From contig CAJTNK010000101.1 of the NCBI GenBank assembly GCA_910577885.1, forward strand, positions 1-6,911: a stretch of DNA of 6,911 bases. Direction: 5' to 3'. The DNA comes from an uncultured Rikenella sp. GTDB taxonomy: Bacteria; Bacteroidota; Bacteroidia; Bacteroidales; Rikenellaceae. Of this stretch, positions 1 through 5,752 are shown piece by piece; the first letter of the stretch is position 1, and every line of letters begins with the position of its first letter. A program made the translations under genes and the position numbers. The notes below the pieces were generated by a model. The model had not been told where the DNA came from and ran no database searches. It was given only the letters and a program-made list of their open reading frames with translations.

Positions 1-37
1 CTCTATCGAGAGGTCCGTTTTTTCGGGATTGCGGATG

Positions 38-68
38 CAAAGGTAACGACCTTTTTTATTCCTGCAAA
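38..68 (-). promoter_or_regulatory. Consensus Bacteroidetes promoter pointing left
   Basis: On the minus strand TTTG (65-68) is followed after exactly 19 bases by TACCTTTG (38-45). This matches the known Bacteroidetes primary sigma factor consensus, TTTG-N19-TAnnTTTG, in both boxes and in spacing. Transcription would start around position 31-33 and leave the window to the left, so the gene or RNA it serves lies outside. The only leader visible includes a short CTC/GAG hairpin at the window edge. It points away from the S41 peptidase gene's start and lies downstream of that gene's stop, so it does not serve it. Confidence 0.8.
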
Positions 69-148
69 CTTTTTCCAAAATATTTTTTCGAAGACAATAG
101 CAGAATGCTCGATAATCCGCTGATTTTCCAGCAAATAAGCCCGATAAA

Positions 149-1696
149 TTATTTTCGTGTTCTGAATTGCAACAAGTACCCTTCGACCGATACACCCGCC
201 TGGTTGCGGAGCGAGAAACCTTCGAGCACCTGGATCTGATACTCCGTGTCGGGCTTCAACTTCACGGCGAGGGTCAGCTCCATGCCGTCGGCCGAATAGC
301 CGCTTTTCTCTTTGACAATCTCCGGAAAGGCTTTTTCGCCGAGGGGTCCGTAACTGAAACTGAACCCGTGCATCGGCTCGCTGAAACGAAATGTGATCGC
401 CGTCACCGAAGGATCGACCTCCTGCGCGCCGTTCCGGAACGGCGCGACGCTCGCCACATGGGGCGCCGCAGCCAAAAGAGCCTCGACCGTCGGATCAATA
501 TAATGCACCAGATTGGCCAAAGCCTCGGAACGGCTCGCGCCGGTAATCTCGACATCGGGCGTCGTCCGGGCCTCGAAATTGAAGCTGCCGTCGGGATTCA
601 GACCGCCCCAAGCCGGAAAGATAACCAGAAAACCGCTATGGGGAAGCATCATCGGAATGGGATCGGCGCCGATGCCGTCGCCGCCGGTACGCGTACCGGC
701 CACCGTGGCCCAGCCGGTCGCCTTGGTGAAAGCGGCGAAAGATTCGGACGAGGAGAAGACCCGGGAACCCACGAACAGCCACACCTTACCCTGGAAACGA
801 GGTTTCCCGTTCGGGCGGACCACTTTCCGATCCATGACCACGGCAAAGTCTTCCGGAGTCACTTCGGGAGGCAGGTTCGGCAGCGAGGCCGCTTTCCCGA
901 AACCGTGGAATTCCTTTTCGTACCAGGTCCCCGCAATAGGGCCGCGGCGCAGTACGGACAGCCCGTTCCAGCGATAGGTCCGGGAGATCAGCCGCGGCAT
1001 GATATGATGGTCCCAATACAGGTCGTTGCCGCCGCCGTTCTGCCTCAGGTCGAGGATCAGGTGGTCGCACGACTGCACGGAATCGAGCAGACGCATCAGC
1101 AAGGCACTGTCGCCAGCCGGGTTCCCAAACGAATGGATCGTCAGCACGCCGATCTTTCCGCCGCCGAGCATGTCCAAAGAGAGATTCCGGGCCGGGTCGT
1201 AGCCGGAAGGGGCCTCGCCCTCGGCGGTTCCACCGCCGACAGACTGAATGCCATAGATCTCTTTCAGGTAATCGTAATGAGGTTTAGCCCGGTCGTAAAC
1301 CGCCGCCCAGCGGCGGTACCGCCGATTCTCTTTCTCCGGGCTGACGGCAGCCTCGCGGTAAATCCGGGACATCTCGTCGAACATATGCGGACCGACGACG
1401 TAAGCATGACCGTTGCCGAGTTCACGCATGATCGCCTGCAAGGCTTTGGCGAACGACTTGTCGTCGACGCTTTCGCGAACCAGCTGCAGATAGCGGTCGT
1501 GACCTGCGAGCCAGTCGCGACCGGTCTGACGCCGGAGCACGCCGAAGTAAGGATAGTTCTCCCGCAAGGTCTGGTAGAGGTACTCGAAGTCCTGCTCTTT
1601 CTGCTCGGTCGTGAACCGATTTTGGGCCGAGGAGACGGTGCAGACGGCACTGAAGACGAACATCAGGAATACTCTTCCGAATCTTTGAAATTTCAT
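149..1696 (-). CDS. Secreted S41-family (tricorn/IRBP-like) peptidase with C-terminal Ig-like domain
   Basis: 515 aa. Residues 1-24 form a signal peptide: basic start, hydrophobic core, and a likely cleavage after VSSA before Gln25. The protein is therefore exported to the periplasm or outer surface. An N-terminal helical part carries LGNGHAY (His97). The S41 core runs from about 178 to 390, with ILDLRQNGGG (214-223) and the nucleophile region GSRVFSSSE (310-318). By alignment to the family's SxxE pattern Ser315 is the likely nucleophile. The general-base Lys of CtpA-type enzymes would fall 25 residues later, but that position is Asp340 (TGGDG). This suggests a tricorn-type Ser/His/Glu arrangement with His97 and perhaps Glu375 before TTPDVEI, which is inference. 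Residues about 412-515 look like a bacterial Ig-like (Big_5-type) domain, with ITFRFSEPM and a closing LQFRTRK strand. No PDZ domain is evident. Substrate unknown. The ATG at 1694-1696 fits the signal peptide; the leader has no Shine-Dalgarno sequence. No clear terminator follows the stop. Confidence 0.9.
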   Translation of the reverse strand: MKFQRFGRVFLMFVFSAVCTVSSAQNRFTTEQKEQDFEYLYQTLRENYPYFGVLRRQTGRDWLAGHDRYLQLVRESVDDKSFAKALQAIMRELGNGHAYVVGPHMFDEMSRIYREAAVSPEKENRRYRRWAAVYDRAKPHYDYLKEIYGIQSVGGGTAEGEAPSGYDPARNLSLDMLGGGKIGVLTIHSFGNPAGDSALLMRLLDSVQSCDHLILDLRQNGGGNDLYWDHHIMPRLISRTYRWNGLSVLRRGPIAGTWYEKEFHGFGKAASLPNLPPEVTPEDFAVVMDRKVVRPNGKPRFQGKVWLFVGSRVFSSSESFAAFTKATGWATVAGTRTGGDGIGADPIPMMLPHSGFLVIFPAWGGLNPDGSFNFEARTTPDVEITGASRSEALANLVHYIDPTVEALLAAAPHVASVAPFRNGAQEVDPSVTAITFRFSEPMHGFSFSYGPLGEKAFPEIVKEKSGYSADGMELTLAVKLKPDTEYQIQVLEGFSLRNQAGVSVEGYLLQFRTRK

Positions 1697-1762
1697 GGGT
1701 TTGAGAGGTTTGGTATTAGTAAGACGTTTGAGAACCGATTTTCGGATCTCCTTTTCTCATTC

Positions 1763-1770
1763 CAAATATG
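1763..1770 (-). promoter_or_regulatory. Possible -7 element for the S41 peptidase gene
   Basis: Minus-strand CATATTTG matches the Bacteroidetes -7 box TAnnTTTG in all but the first base. It would give a leader of roughly 60 bases before the S41 ATG. No TTTG is found 19 bases upstream, so this is a weak candidate. It lies between the proS terminator and the S41 start, which is where a promoter is needed if the terminator works. Confidence 0.35.
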
Positions 1771-1810
1771 ATACCATACCAGCTAACTACATGAAGCACA
1801 AGACAATACC

Positions 1811-1858
1811 GAAACAAAACAGGACGGGCGCTGTCTAAAATTCAGACAGCGCCCGTCC
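1811..1858 (-). terminator. Strong intrinsic terminator of proS
   Basis: A perfect 15-bp inverted repeat (1822-1836 with 1844-1858, arm GGACGGGCGCTGTCT) encloses a 7-base loop. Read on the minus strand the stem is followed by the T-rich TGTTTTGTTTC (1811-1821), as expected for a rho-independent terminator about 50 bases beyond the proS stop. On the plus strand the stem is followed by AATAATTTG, so action in that direction is less likely. Confidence 0.85.
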
Positions 1859-1878
1859 AATAATTTGACAGTGGTCCC

Positions 1879-1893
1879 CTCTATAGTATAGAG
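1879..1893. repeat. Short palindrome just after proS
   Basis: CTCTATA-G-TATAGAG is a 7-bp perfect inverted repeat around a single centre base. It sits 15 bases past the proS stop codon and 20 bases before the terminator stem. As RNA only a 5-bp AT-rich hairpin would form. No function is assigned; it may be an mRNA 3'-end element or chance. Confidence 0.4.
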
Positions 1894-1908
1894 AAGCCCC
1901 CTCGTAAA

Positions 1909-3393
1909 TTAGTACGCCTTGGCAAACAAAACCCGGCGGTGCGACGGCTTCCCGGAGATCATACACGTCCCCTCCTCCGCCGGCGCATCGACCGGAATAC
2001 ACCGGATCGTCGCCTTCGTCTCGGCCTTAATGCGCTCCTCGGTCTCCGGCGTGCCGTCCCAATGGGCCAAAATAAAGCCCCCCTTCTCTTCGAGTACCCG
2101 TTTGAACTCATCGTACGAGTCCACTTTGGTAATCATCGAATCCCGGAATCGCAAAGCCTTCTCATAAATCCCCGCCTGAATATCCCCCAACAGCCGTTCG
2201 ATCCGCTCGGCAATCCCCTCCACCGGCACGCTCTCCTTGGTCAACGTATCGCGCCGCGCCAGCTCGACCGTCCCGCCGGCCAGGTCCCGCGGCCCGATCG
2301 CCAACCGCACCGGAACCCCCTTGAGTTCATACTCCGCGAACTTGAATCCGCTCCGCACATTGTCCCGATCGTCGATCTTCACCGAAATCCCCTTCGCCTT
2401 AAGCTGGGCGGCGATGGTCTCCATGCGTTCGACGATAGCGCGGAGTTCGTCTTCGCCCTTGTATATGGGCACCATCACCACCTGGATCGGCGCCAGCTTC
2501 GGCGGCAGCACCAACCCGTTATTGTCCGAGTGCGCCATAATCAGCGCCCCCATCAGCCGCGTCGAAACCCCCCACGATGTCGCCCATACGTACTCCATCT
2601 TCCCCTCCTTATTGACGAACTGCACGTCGAACGCCTTCGCAAAGTTCTGCCCCAGGAAATGCGACGTCCCACTCTGCAGCGCCTTCCCATCCTGCATCAG
2701 CGCCTCGATCGTCAACGTATCGTCCGCCCCGGCGAACCGCTCGCTGTCGCTCTTATGCCCCACGATCACCGGCAGCGCCAGCCACTGCTCGGCAAAGTCC
2801 CGATACACGCCGATCATCCGCCCGGCCTCTTCCATCGCCTCCTCCCGCGTGGCATGAGCCGTGTGTCCCTCCTGCCACAAAAACTCGGCCGTCCGCAAAA
2901 ACAGCCGCGTCCGCATCTCCCACCTCACCACATTGGCCCACTGGTTACACAGAATCGGCAGGTCCCGATACGACTGAATCCAGTTCTTATACGTATTCCA
3001 TATAATGGTCTCCGACGTCGGCCGCACGATAAGCTCCTCCTCCAACCGTGCGTCCGGGTCCACCACCACGCCCCGTCCCTCCGGGTCGTTCTTCAACCGA
3101 TAATGCGTCACCACGGCGCACTCCTTCGCAAACCCTTCGACATGGTGCGCCTCCTTCGAGAAGAAGGACTTCGGAATAAAGAGCGGGAAATAGGCATTCA
3201 CATGCCCCGTCTCCTTGAACATATCGTCCAGCGCGCGCTGCATCTTCTCCCAGATCGCATACCCGTACGGCTTAATCACCATACACCCGCGCACGGCGGA
3301 ATTCTCGGCCAGTCCGGCCTTGACCACCAGGTCGTTATACCACCTGCTATAATCCGCCTCCCGCGAGGTCAGGTCTTTCAGCTCTTTTGCCAT
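1909..3393 (-). CDS. proS: Prolyl-tRNA synthetase, archaeal/eukaryal type (class IIa)
   Basis: 494 aa. The cytoplasmic enzyme charges tRNA-Pro with proline using ATP. Class II motif 1 lies at about 36-74 (GCMVIKPYGYAIWE, then YFPLFIP). PTSET is at 125-129. Motif 2 is RWEMRTRLFLRTAEFLWQEG (157-176). Motif 3 is around 275-300 (GVSTRLMGALIMAHSD, then GLVLPP). The anticodon-binding domain spans about 300-385, and a ProRS C-terminal domain ends in the typical FAKAY. The roughly 180-residue editing insertion of bacterial-type ProRS is absent, as usual for this type. Only two cysteines (465, 477) remain in the C-terminal domain, so the four-Cys zinc site known from some relatives is incomplete. The start at 3391-3393 gives the normal N-terminus, with a -7 box 35 bases upstream and no Shine-Dalgarno sequence. 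It has its own promoter and terminator, so it is probably monocistronic. Confidence 0.97.
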   Translation of the reverse strand: MAKELKDLTSREADYSRWYNDLVVKAGLAENSAVRGCMVIKPYGYAIWEKMQRALDDMFKETGHVNAYFPLFIPKSFFSKEAHHVEGFAKECAVVTHYRLKNDPEGRGVVVDPDARLEEELIVRPTSETIIWNTYKNWIQSYRDLPILCNQWANVVRWEMRTRLFLRTAEFLWQEGHTAHATREEAMEEAGRMIGVYRDFAEQWLALPVIVGHKSDSERFAGADDTLTIEALMQDGKALQSGTSHFLGQNFAKAFDVQFVNKEGKMEYVWATSWGVSTRLMGALIMAHSDNNGLVLPPKLAPIQVVMVPIYKGEDELRAIVERMETIAAQLKAKGISVKIDDRDNVRSGFKFAEYELKGVPVRLAIGPRDLAGGTVELARRDTLTKESVPVEGIAERIERLLGDIQAGIYEKALRFRDSMITKVDSYDEFKRVLEEKGGFILAHWDGTPETEERIKAETKATIRCIPVDAPAEEGTCMISGKPSHRRVLFAKAY

Positions 3394-3427
3394 GGGTTTT
3401 CGTACTTGTTTTTTTACTCTGATCGCA

Positions 3428-3435
3428 CAAAGATA
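3428..3435 (-). promoter_or_regulatory. -7 element of the proS promoter
   Basis: Minus-strand TATCTTTG is a perfect TAnnTTTG box. It predicts a proS leader of about 30 bases. The position expected for the -33 TTTG reads GTGT and lies inside the hairpin of the upstream terminator (3443-3464), so the upstream box is poor. Confidence 0.75.
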
Positions 3436-3436
3436 A

Positions 3437-3464
3437 TCAAAAATCGGGGTGCCGACACCCCGAT
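3437..3464 (-). terminator. Intrinsic terminator of the Cys-rich protein gene
   Basis: A 9-bp stem (3443-3451 with 3456-3464, arm ATCGGGGTG) has a 4-base loop. On the minus strand it is followed by TTTTTGA. It starts 20 bases past the stop of the small cysteine-rich gene. Its T-run ends two bases before the proS -7 box, so terminator and promoter are packed together. On the plus strand no T-run follows immediately. Confidence 0.8.
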
Positions 3465-3484
3465 CTCCCTACTCTTCTTTTCCG

Positions 3485-3874
3485 TTACCGATACCGGCCG
3501 CAACAACCGTCTCGACGTCCCGCCATCGGCCGCTGCTGCCGTCCCCGGCCGTCGTCCCAACGGCAAACCGCCGCCCGACGACACTCCTCCCGCCGTGTAT
3601 CGTAGCCACACCCTCCCCGGCCGTCACAAGCGCCGTTCCGCACGCACGTCCGACAATCCTCCGCCCGCCGACACCCCGTCTCCGGACACGCGGCACAATC
3701 CGCCCCCCGCGTCCCCTCCGGACATACACACGCAGCCGTCCGCCCCACACGCTCACCCTGCTGCTGCCGTCCGACCGGCGTCCGATCCCCCTGCTGACCC
3801 ACGCCCCAAGCCGTCAACCCGAACGCGCAAAACAAGGCGACTCCGCAAAACCATACGATCTTTTTCATATTCAT
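3485..3874 (-). CDS. Exported small Cys/Arg-rich protein, function unknown
   Basis: 129 aa; family not recognised. Residues 1-22 or so look like a signal peptide: MNMKK, then a hydrophobic stretch to about LTA. Cys16 is preceded by ALF, which does not make a good lipobox, so type I export is more likely than a lipoprotein. The mature part has 13 cysteines (49, 51, 60, 63, 68, 74, 77, 83, 89, 98, 104, 124, 125), about 22 arginines and no lysine. It includes two CxxC pairs (60/63 and 74/77) and a terminal CC. Residues 49-60 (CVCPEGTRGADC) fit the EGF-type pattern CxC-x5-G-x2-C, though chance matches are easy in such a composition. The reading frame is supported by a promoter 30 bases upstream and a terminator 20 bases downstream. 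The ATG at 3872-3874 follows the purine-rich AAAGAG; Met3 is an alternative start. It diverges from asd. High GC could inflate a non-coding frame, so some doubt remains. Confidence 0.65.
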   Translation of the reverse strand: MNMKKIVWFCGVALFCAFGLTAWGVGQQGDRTPVGRQQQGERVGRTAACVCPEGTRGADCAACPETGCRRAEDCRTCVRNGACDGRGGCGYDTRREECRRAAVCRWDDGRGRQQRPMAGRRDGCCGRYR

Positions 3875-3903
3875 CTCTTTGTGTAATTAAACGTTCGACC
3901 CTC

Positions 3904-3935
3904 CAAAGATAGCCATTCTCCGGCAGGGGTCCAAA
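3904..3935 (-). promoter_or_regulatory. Promoter of the Cys-rich protein gene
   Basis: Minus-strand TTTG (3932-3935) is followed after 20 bases by the perfect -7 box TATCTTTG (3904-3911). This is the Bacteroidetes consensus with one extra spacer base. It predicts a leader of about 25 bases before the ATG at 3872-3874. Confidence 0.8.
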
Positions 3936-3960
3936 CCTTCGCCGACAGACTCGGATCGTT

Positions 3961-3990
3961 TTGTTGCCAAAAATGTTAATAATTCAACAA
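3961..3990. repeat. AT-rich inverted repeat between divergent promoters
   Basis: TTGTTG (3961-3966) and CAACAA (3985-3990) form a 6-bp inverted repeat around an 18-base AT-rich centre. It lies just upstream of the asd -33 region, within the divergent intergenic segment. Its position would suit a regulator-binding site or an upstream element, but the sequence alone does not prove it. Confidence 0.3.
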
Positions 3991-4016
3991 ACCGAGAGCA
4001 GCCCGGAGGAAAAACG

Positions 4017-4024
4017 TATCTTTG
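4017..4024 (+). promoter_or_regulatory. -7 element of the asd promoter
   Basis: TATCTTTG is a perfect TAnnTTTG box and predicts an A-rich asd leader of about 40 bases. No TTTG is seen 19 bases upstream (GAGA there). An in-frame ATG-like extension of the coding frame begins inside this box, which argues against using it as the start. Confidence 0.75.
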
Positions 4025-4069
4025 TGGCCGCATCGAACGCAAAAAACAAAACACACATATAGTAAAATC

Positions 4070-5068
4070 ATGAAAGTAGCCGTATTCGGCGCCACCGGAT
4101 TGGTGGGCGGCCGTATGTTGACCGTGTTGGCAGAACGCAAATTCCCCGTTACGGAGTTGATCCCGATCGCTTCGGAACGGTCGGCCGGTAAGAAGGTGGA
4201 GTTCGGGGGGCGCGAATGGACGGTGGTGACGCCGGACCGCGGGCTCGAGATGAAACCCCAGCTGGCCATCTTCTCGGCCGGTGGACAGGTGTCGCTCGAC
4301 TGGGCGCCGCGGTTCGCCGAGGCGGGGTGCTACGTGGTGGACAACAGTTCGGCGTGGCGGATGGACCCGACCAAGAAGCTGGTCATTCCGGAGATCAATG
4401 CCGATGTGCTGACACCGGAAGACCGCATTATCGCGAATCCGAACTGCTCGACCATCCAGATGCTGATGGCCCTGGCGCCGATCTACCGCACGTACGGGAT
4501 CCGTCGGGTGGTGGTTTCGACCTACCAGGCCATCACGGGGACCGGGATGCGGGCCGTGACGCAGATGGAAAACGAACGCAACGGCGTGATGGACGGGCCG
4601 ATGATCTATCCGCACGTCATCGATCGGAACTGCATCCCGCAGTGCGACTCGTTCACCGAGAACGGGTACACGAAGGAGGAGATGAAGCTGGTCAACGAGA
4701 CGCACAAGATTTTCGGCGACGAGTCGATCCTGGTTTCGCCGACGGCGATCCGGGTGCCGGTGGTGGGGGGCCATTCCGAGTCGATCAACGTCGAGACGGA
4801 ACGCGACTTCACGATCGAAGCGATCCGCGAGCTTCTCGACCGGACGCCGGGGGTCAAGGTGGTGGACTGTCCGGAGCGGTCGGAGTATCCGATGGCAGTC
4901 AACGCACAGCATCACGACGAAGTCTTTGTGGGTCGGTTGCGGCGCGATATCTCGAACCCGCGGGCGTTGAACATGTGGGTCGTGGCCGACAACCTTCGCA
5001 AAGGGGCGGCGACCAATGCGGTGCAGATCGCGCAGTATTTGCTCGAAAAGGGCTTTATTCAGGCTTAA
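4070..5068 (+). CDS. asd: Aspartate-semialdehyde dehydrogenase
   Basis: 332 aa, the usual family length. It reduces L-aspartyl-4-phosphate to L-aspartate 4-semialdehyde with NADPH in the cytoplasm. This is the branch point to diaminopimelate/lysine, threonine and methionine. The N-terminal Rossmann motif is GATGLVG (7-13). The catalytic cysteine is Cys126 in NPNCSTIQM, and the acid/base histidine is His235 in VVGGHSES. STYQAITGTG (150-159) matches the conserved family segment usually read STYQAVSGAG. The C-terminal NMWVVADNLRKGAA (301-314) is typical. The frame is open upstream to 4022, but that extension starts inside the -7 promoter box. The ATG at 4070 begins with the family's MKVAVFGATG and follows an A-rich leader without a Shine-Dalgarno sequence. 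It has its own promoter and a strong terminator, so it is a single-gene unit divergent from the Cys-rich gene. Confidence 0.97.
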   Translation: MKVAVFGATGLVGGRMLTVLAERKFPVTELIPIASERSAGKKVEFGGREWTVVTPDRGLEMKPQLAIFSAGGQVSLDWAPRFAEAGCYVVDNSSAWRMDPTKKLVIPEINADVLTPEDRIIANPNCSTIQMLMALAPIYRTYGIRRVVVSTYQAITGTGMRAVTQMENERNGVMDGPMIYPHVIDRNCIPQCDSFTENGYTKEEMKLVNETHKIFGDESILVSPTAIRVPVVGGHSESINVETERDFTIEAIRELLDRTPGVKVVDCPERSEYPMAVNAQHHDEVFVGRLRRDISNPRALNMWVVADNLRKGAATNAVQIAQYLLEKGFIQA

Positions 5069-5116
5069 TTTCGGGGCTTCTTTACGGCGGCTCGACGTGG
5101 AACGAGCCTGATTTCG

Positions 5117-5160
5117 ACAATCTCGGATCTTGTCACAGACAAGACCCGAGATTGTTTTGT
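5117..5160 (+). terminator. Long two-part intrinsic terminator of asd
   Basis: An outer 10-bp stem (5117-5126 with 5146-5155, arm ACAATCTCGG) is followed, after a single A-C mismatch, by a 7-bp inner stem (5128-5134 with 5138-5144) and a 3-base loop. TTTTGT follows on the plus strand. It lies 48 bases beyond the asd stop and separates asd from the GtrA-family gene. Confidence 0.88.
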
Positions 5161-5226
5161 ATTCTAACGGACCGCCCGTTTGACCGGGGGGCGGGGGGAT
5201 GAAAACGACCGAGAAAAAAATTGTTG

Positions 5227-5234
5227 TACCTTTG
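5227..5234 (+). promoter_or_regulatory. -7 element next to the GtrA-family start
   Basis: TACCTTTG is a perfect TAnnTTTG box that ends only 5 bases before the ATG at 5240. In this promoter class RNA starts roughly 5-7 bases after the box, so the transcript would begin at or beside the A of the ATG. The -33 position reads AACG, so the upstream box is missing; an A-rich run (5214-5220) lies between. Confidence 0.65.
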
Positions 5235-5239
5235 CCCCC

Positions 5240-5731
5240 ATGCGCGAAGCGATCACCCGGATAGCCGATTTTTTCTACCTGAAGCCCCTCAGAAAGGTGG
5301 TGCCGCAGGAGACTTTCCGGTATGCGTTCGTCGGGGGGCTGAACCTCGGGTTCAACATGGTGCTGTACTGGATCTGCTTCCACTTCGTGCTCCGGAAACA
5401 GGACACCGATCTGTTCGGAATCGTGGTCGTGTCGGCACCGATCCTCGCATTTCTGATCACCTTCGTCATCACCTTTTTCAGCGGATTCTACCTGGCCCGG
5501 AACATCGCCTTCGGACGATCGCAGGTGCACGGCGGGCAACAACTCTTCCGGTATGCCCAGGTGGTGGCCGTGAACATCGCGATCAACTACTTCGGGCTGA
5601 AACTCCTGGTCGAAGTGTGCGGGTTCTATCCCTCGCCGTCGTATGCCGCCATACAGGTCGTTACGACCGTGTTCAGTTACTTGGCACAACGGTACTATAC
5701 CTTCAAAACCCACCGGTGCGCCGATCGGTAG
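5240..5731 (+). CDS. GtrA-family small membrane protein
   Basis: 163 aa with four predicted membrane segments at about 29-50, 59-83, 104-126 and 134-152. The family signs are FRYAFVGGLNLGFN (26-39) near the first helix, RNIAFGR before the third helix, and a closing FSYLAQRYYTF (145-155). GtrA proteins are thought to act on polyprenyl-phosphate-linked sugars in the inner membrane, supporting glycosylation of lipopolysaccharide, cell-wall or other glycans. The partner glycosyltransferase is not in this window, so the substrate is unknown. The frame is open from a TTG at 5180, but that extension is Gly-rich, crosses the -7 box and lacks family similarity. The ATG at 5240 is preferred and there is no other ATG before the first helix. 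The mRNA may be leaderless. It converges with queG. Confidence 0.9.
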   Translation: MREAITRIADFFYLKPLRKVVPQETFRYAFVGGLNLGFNMVLYWICFHFVLRKQDTDLFGIVVVSAPILAFLITFVITFFSGFYLARNIAFGRSQVHGGQQLFRYAQVVAVNIAINYFGLKLLVEVCGFYPSPSYAAIQVVTTVFSYLAQRYYTFKTHRCADR

Positions 5732-5752
5732 AGCCCAGCGCGGTCGCCCCCC

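Noticed and set aside
49..60. EGF-type pattern in the Cys-rich protein as proof of an EGF domain (residues 49-60)
   Set aside because: A short cysteine pattern is easily met by chance in a protein with 13 cysteines, so it is recorded as a hint and not as a domain call. The span given here is in residues of that protein.
119..132. Terminator for the S41 gene (GCTG-6-CAGC hairpin)
   Set aside because: The stem has only 4 bp and no T-run follows on the minus strand.
167..1771. 534-codon plus-strand open frame
   Set aside because: It lies antisense to the S41 peptidase gene, matches no family, is rich in Arg/His/Pro as GC-rich antisense frames are, and runs over the S41 promoter candidate.
1939..3912. 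657-codon plus-strand open frame
   Set aside because: It is antisense to proS and the Cys-rich gene and reads straight through a terminator and two promoters. The composition is that of an antisense shadow.
4216..5202. 328-codon plus-strand frame overlapping asd
   Set aside because: It is an alternative frame of asd, which has unmistakable catalytic motifs in its own frame. This one has none and crosses the terminator.
3887..5713. 608-codon minus-strand open frame
   Set aside because: It is antisense to both asd and the GtrA-family gene, crosses the asd terminator and three promoter boxes, and has His/Arg/Asp-rich sequence with no family signal.
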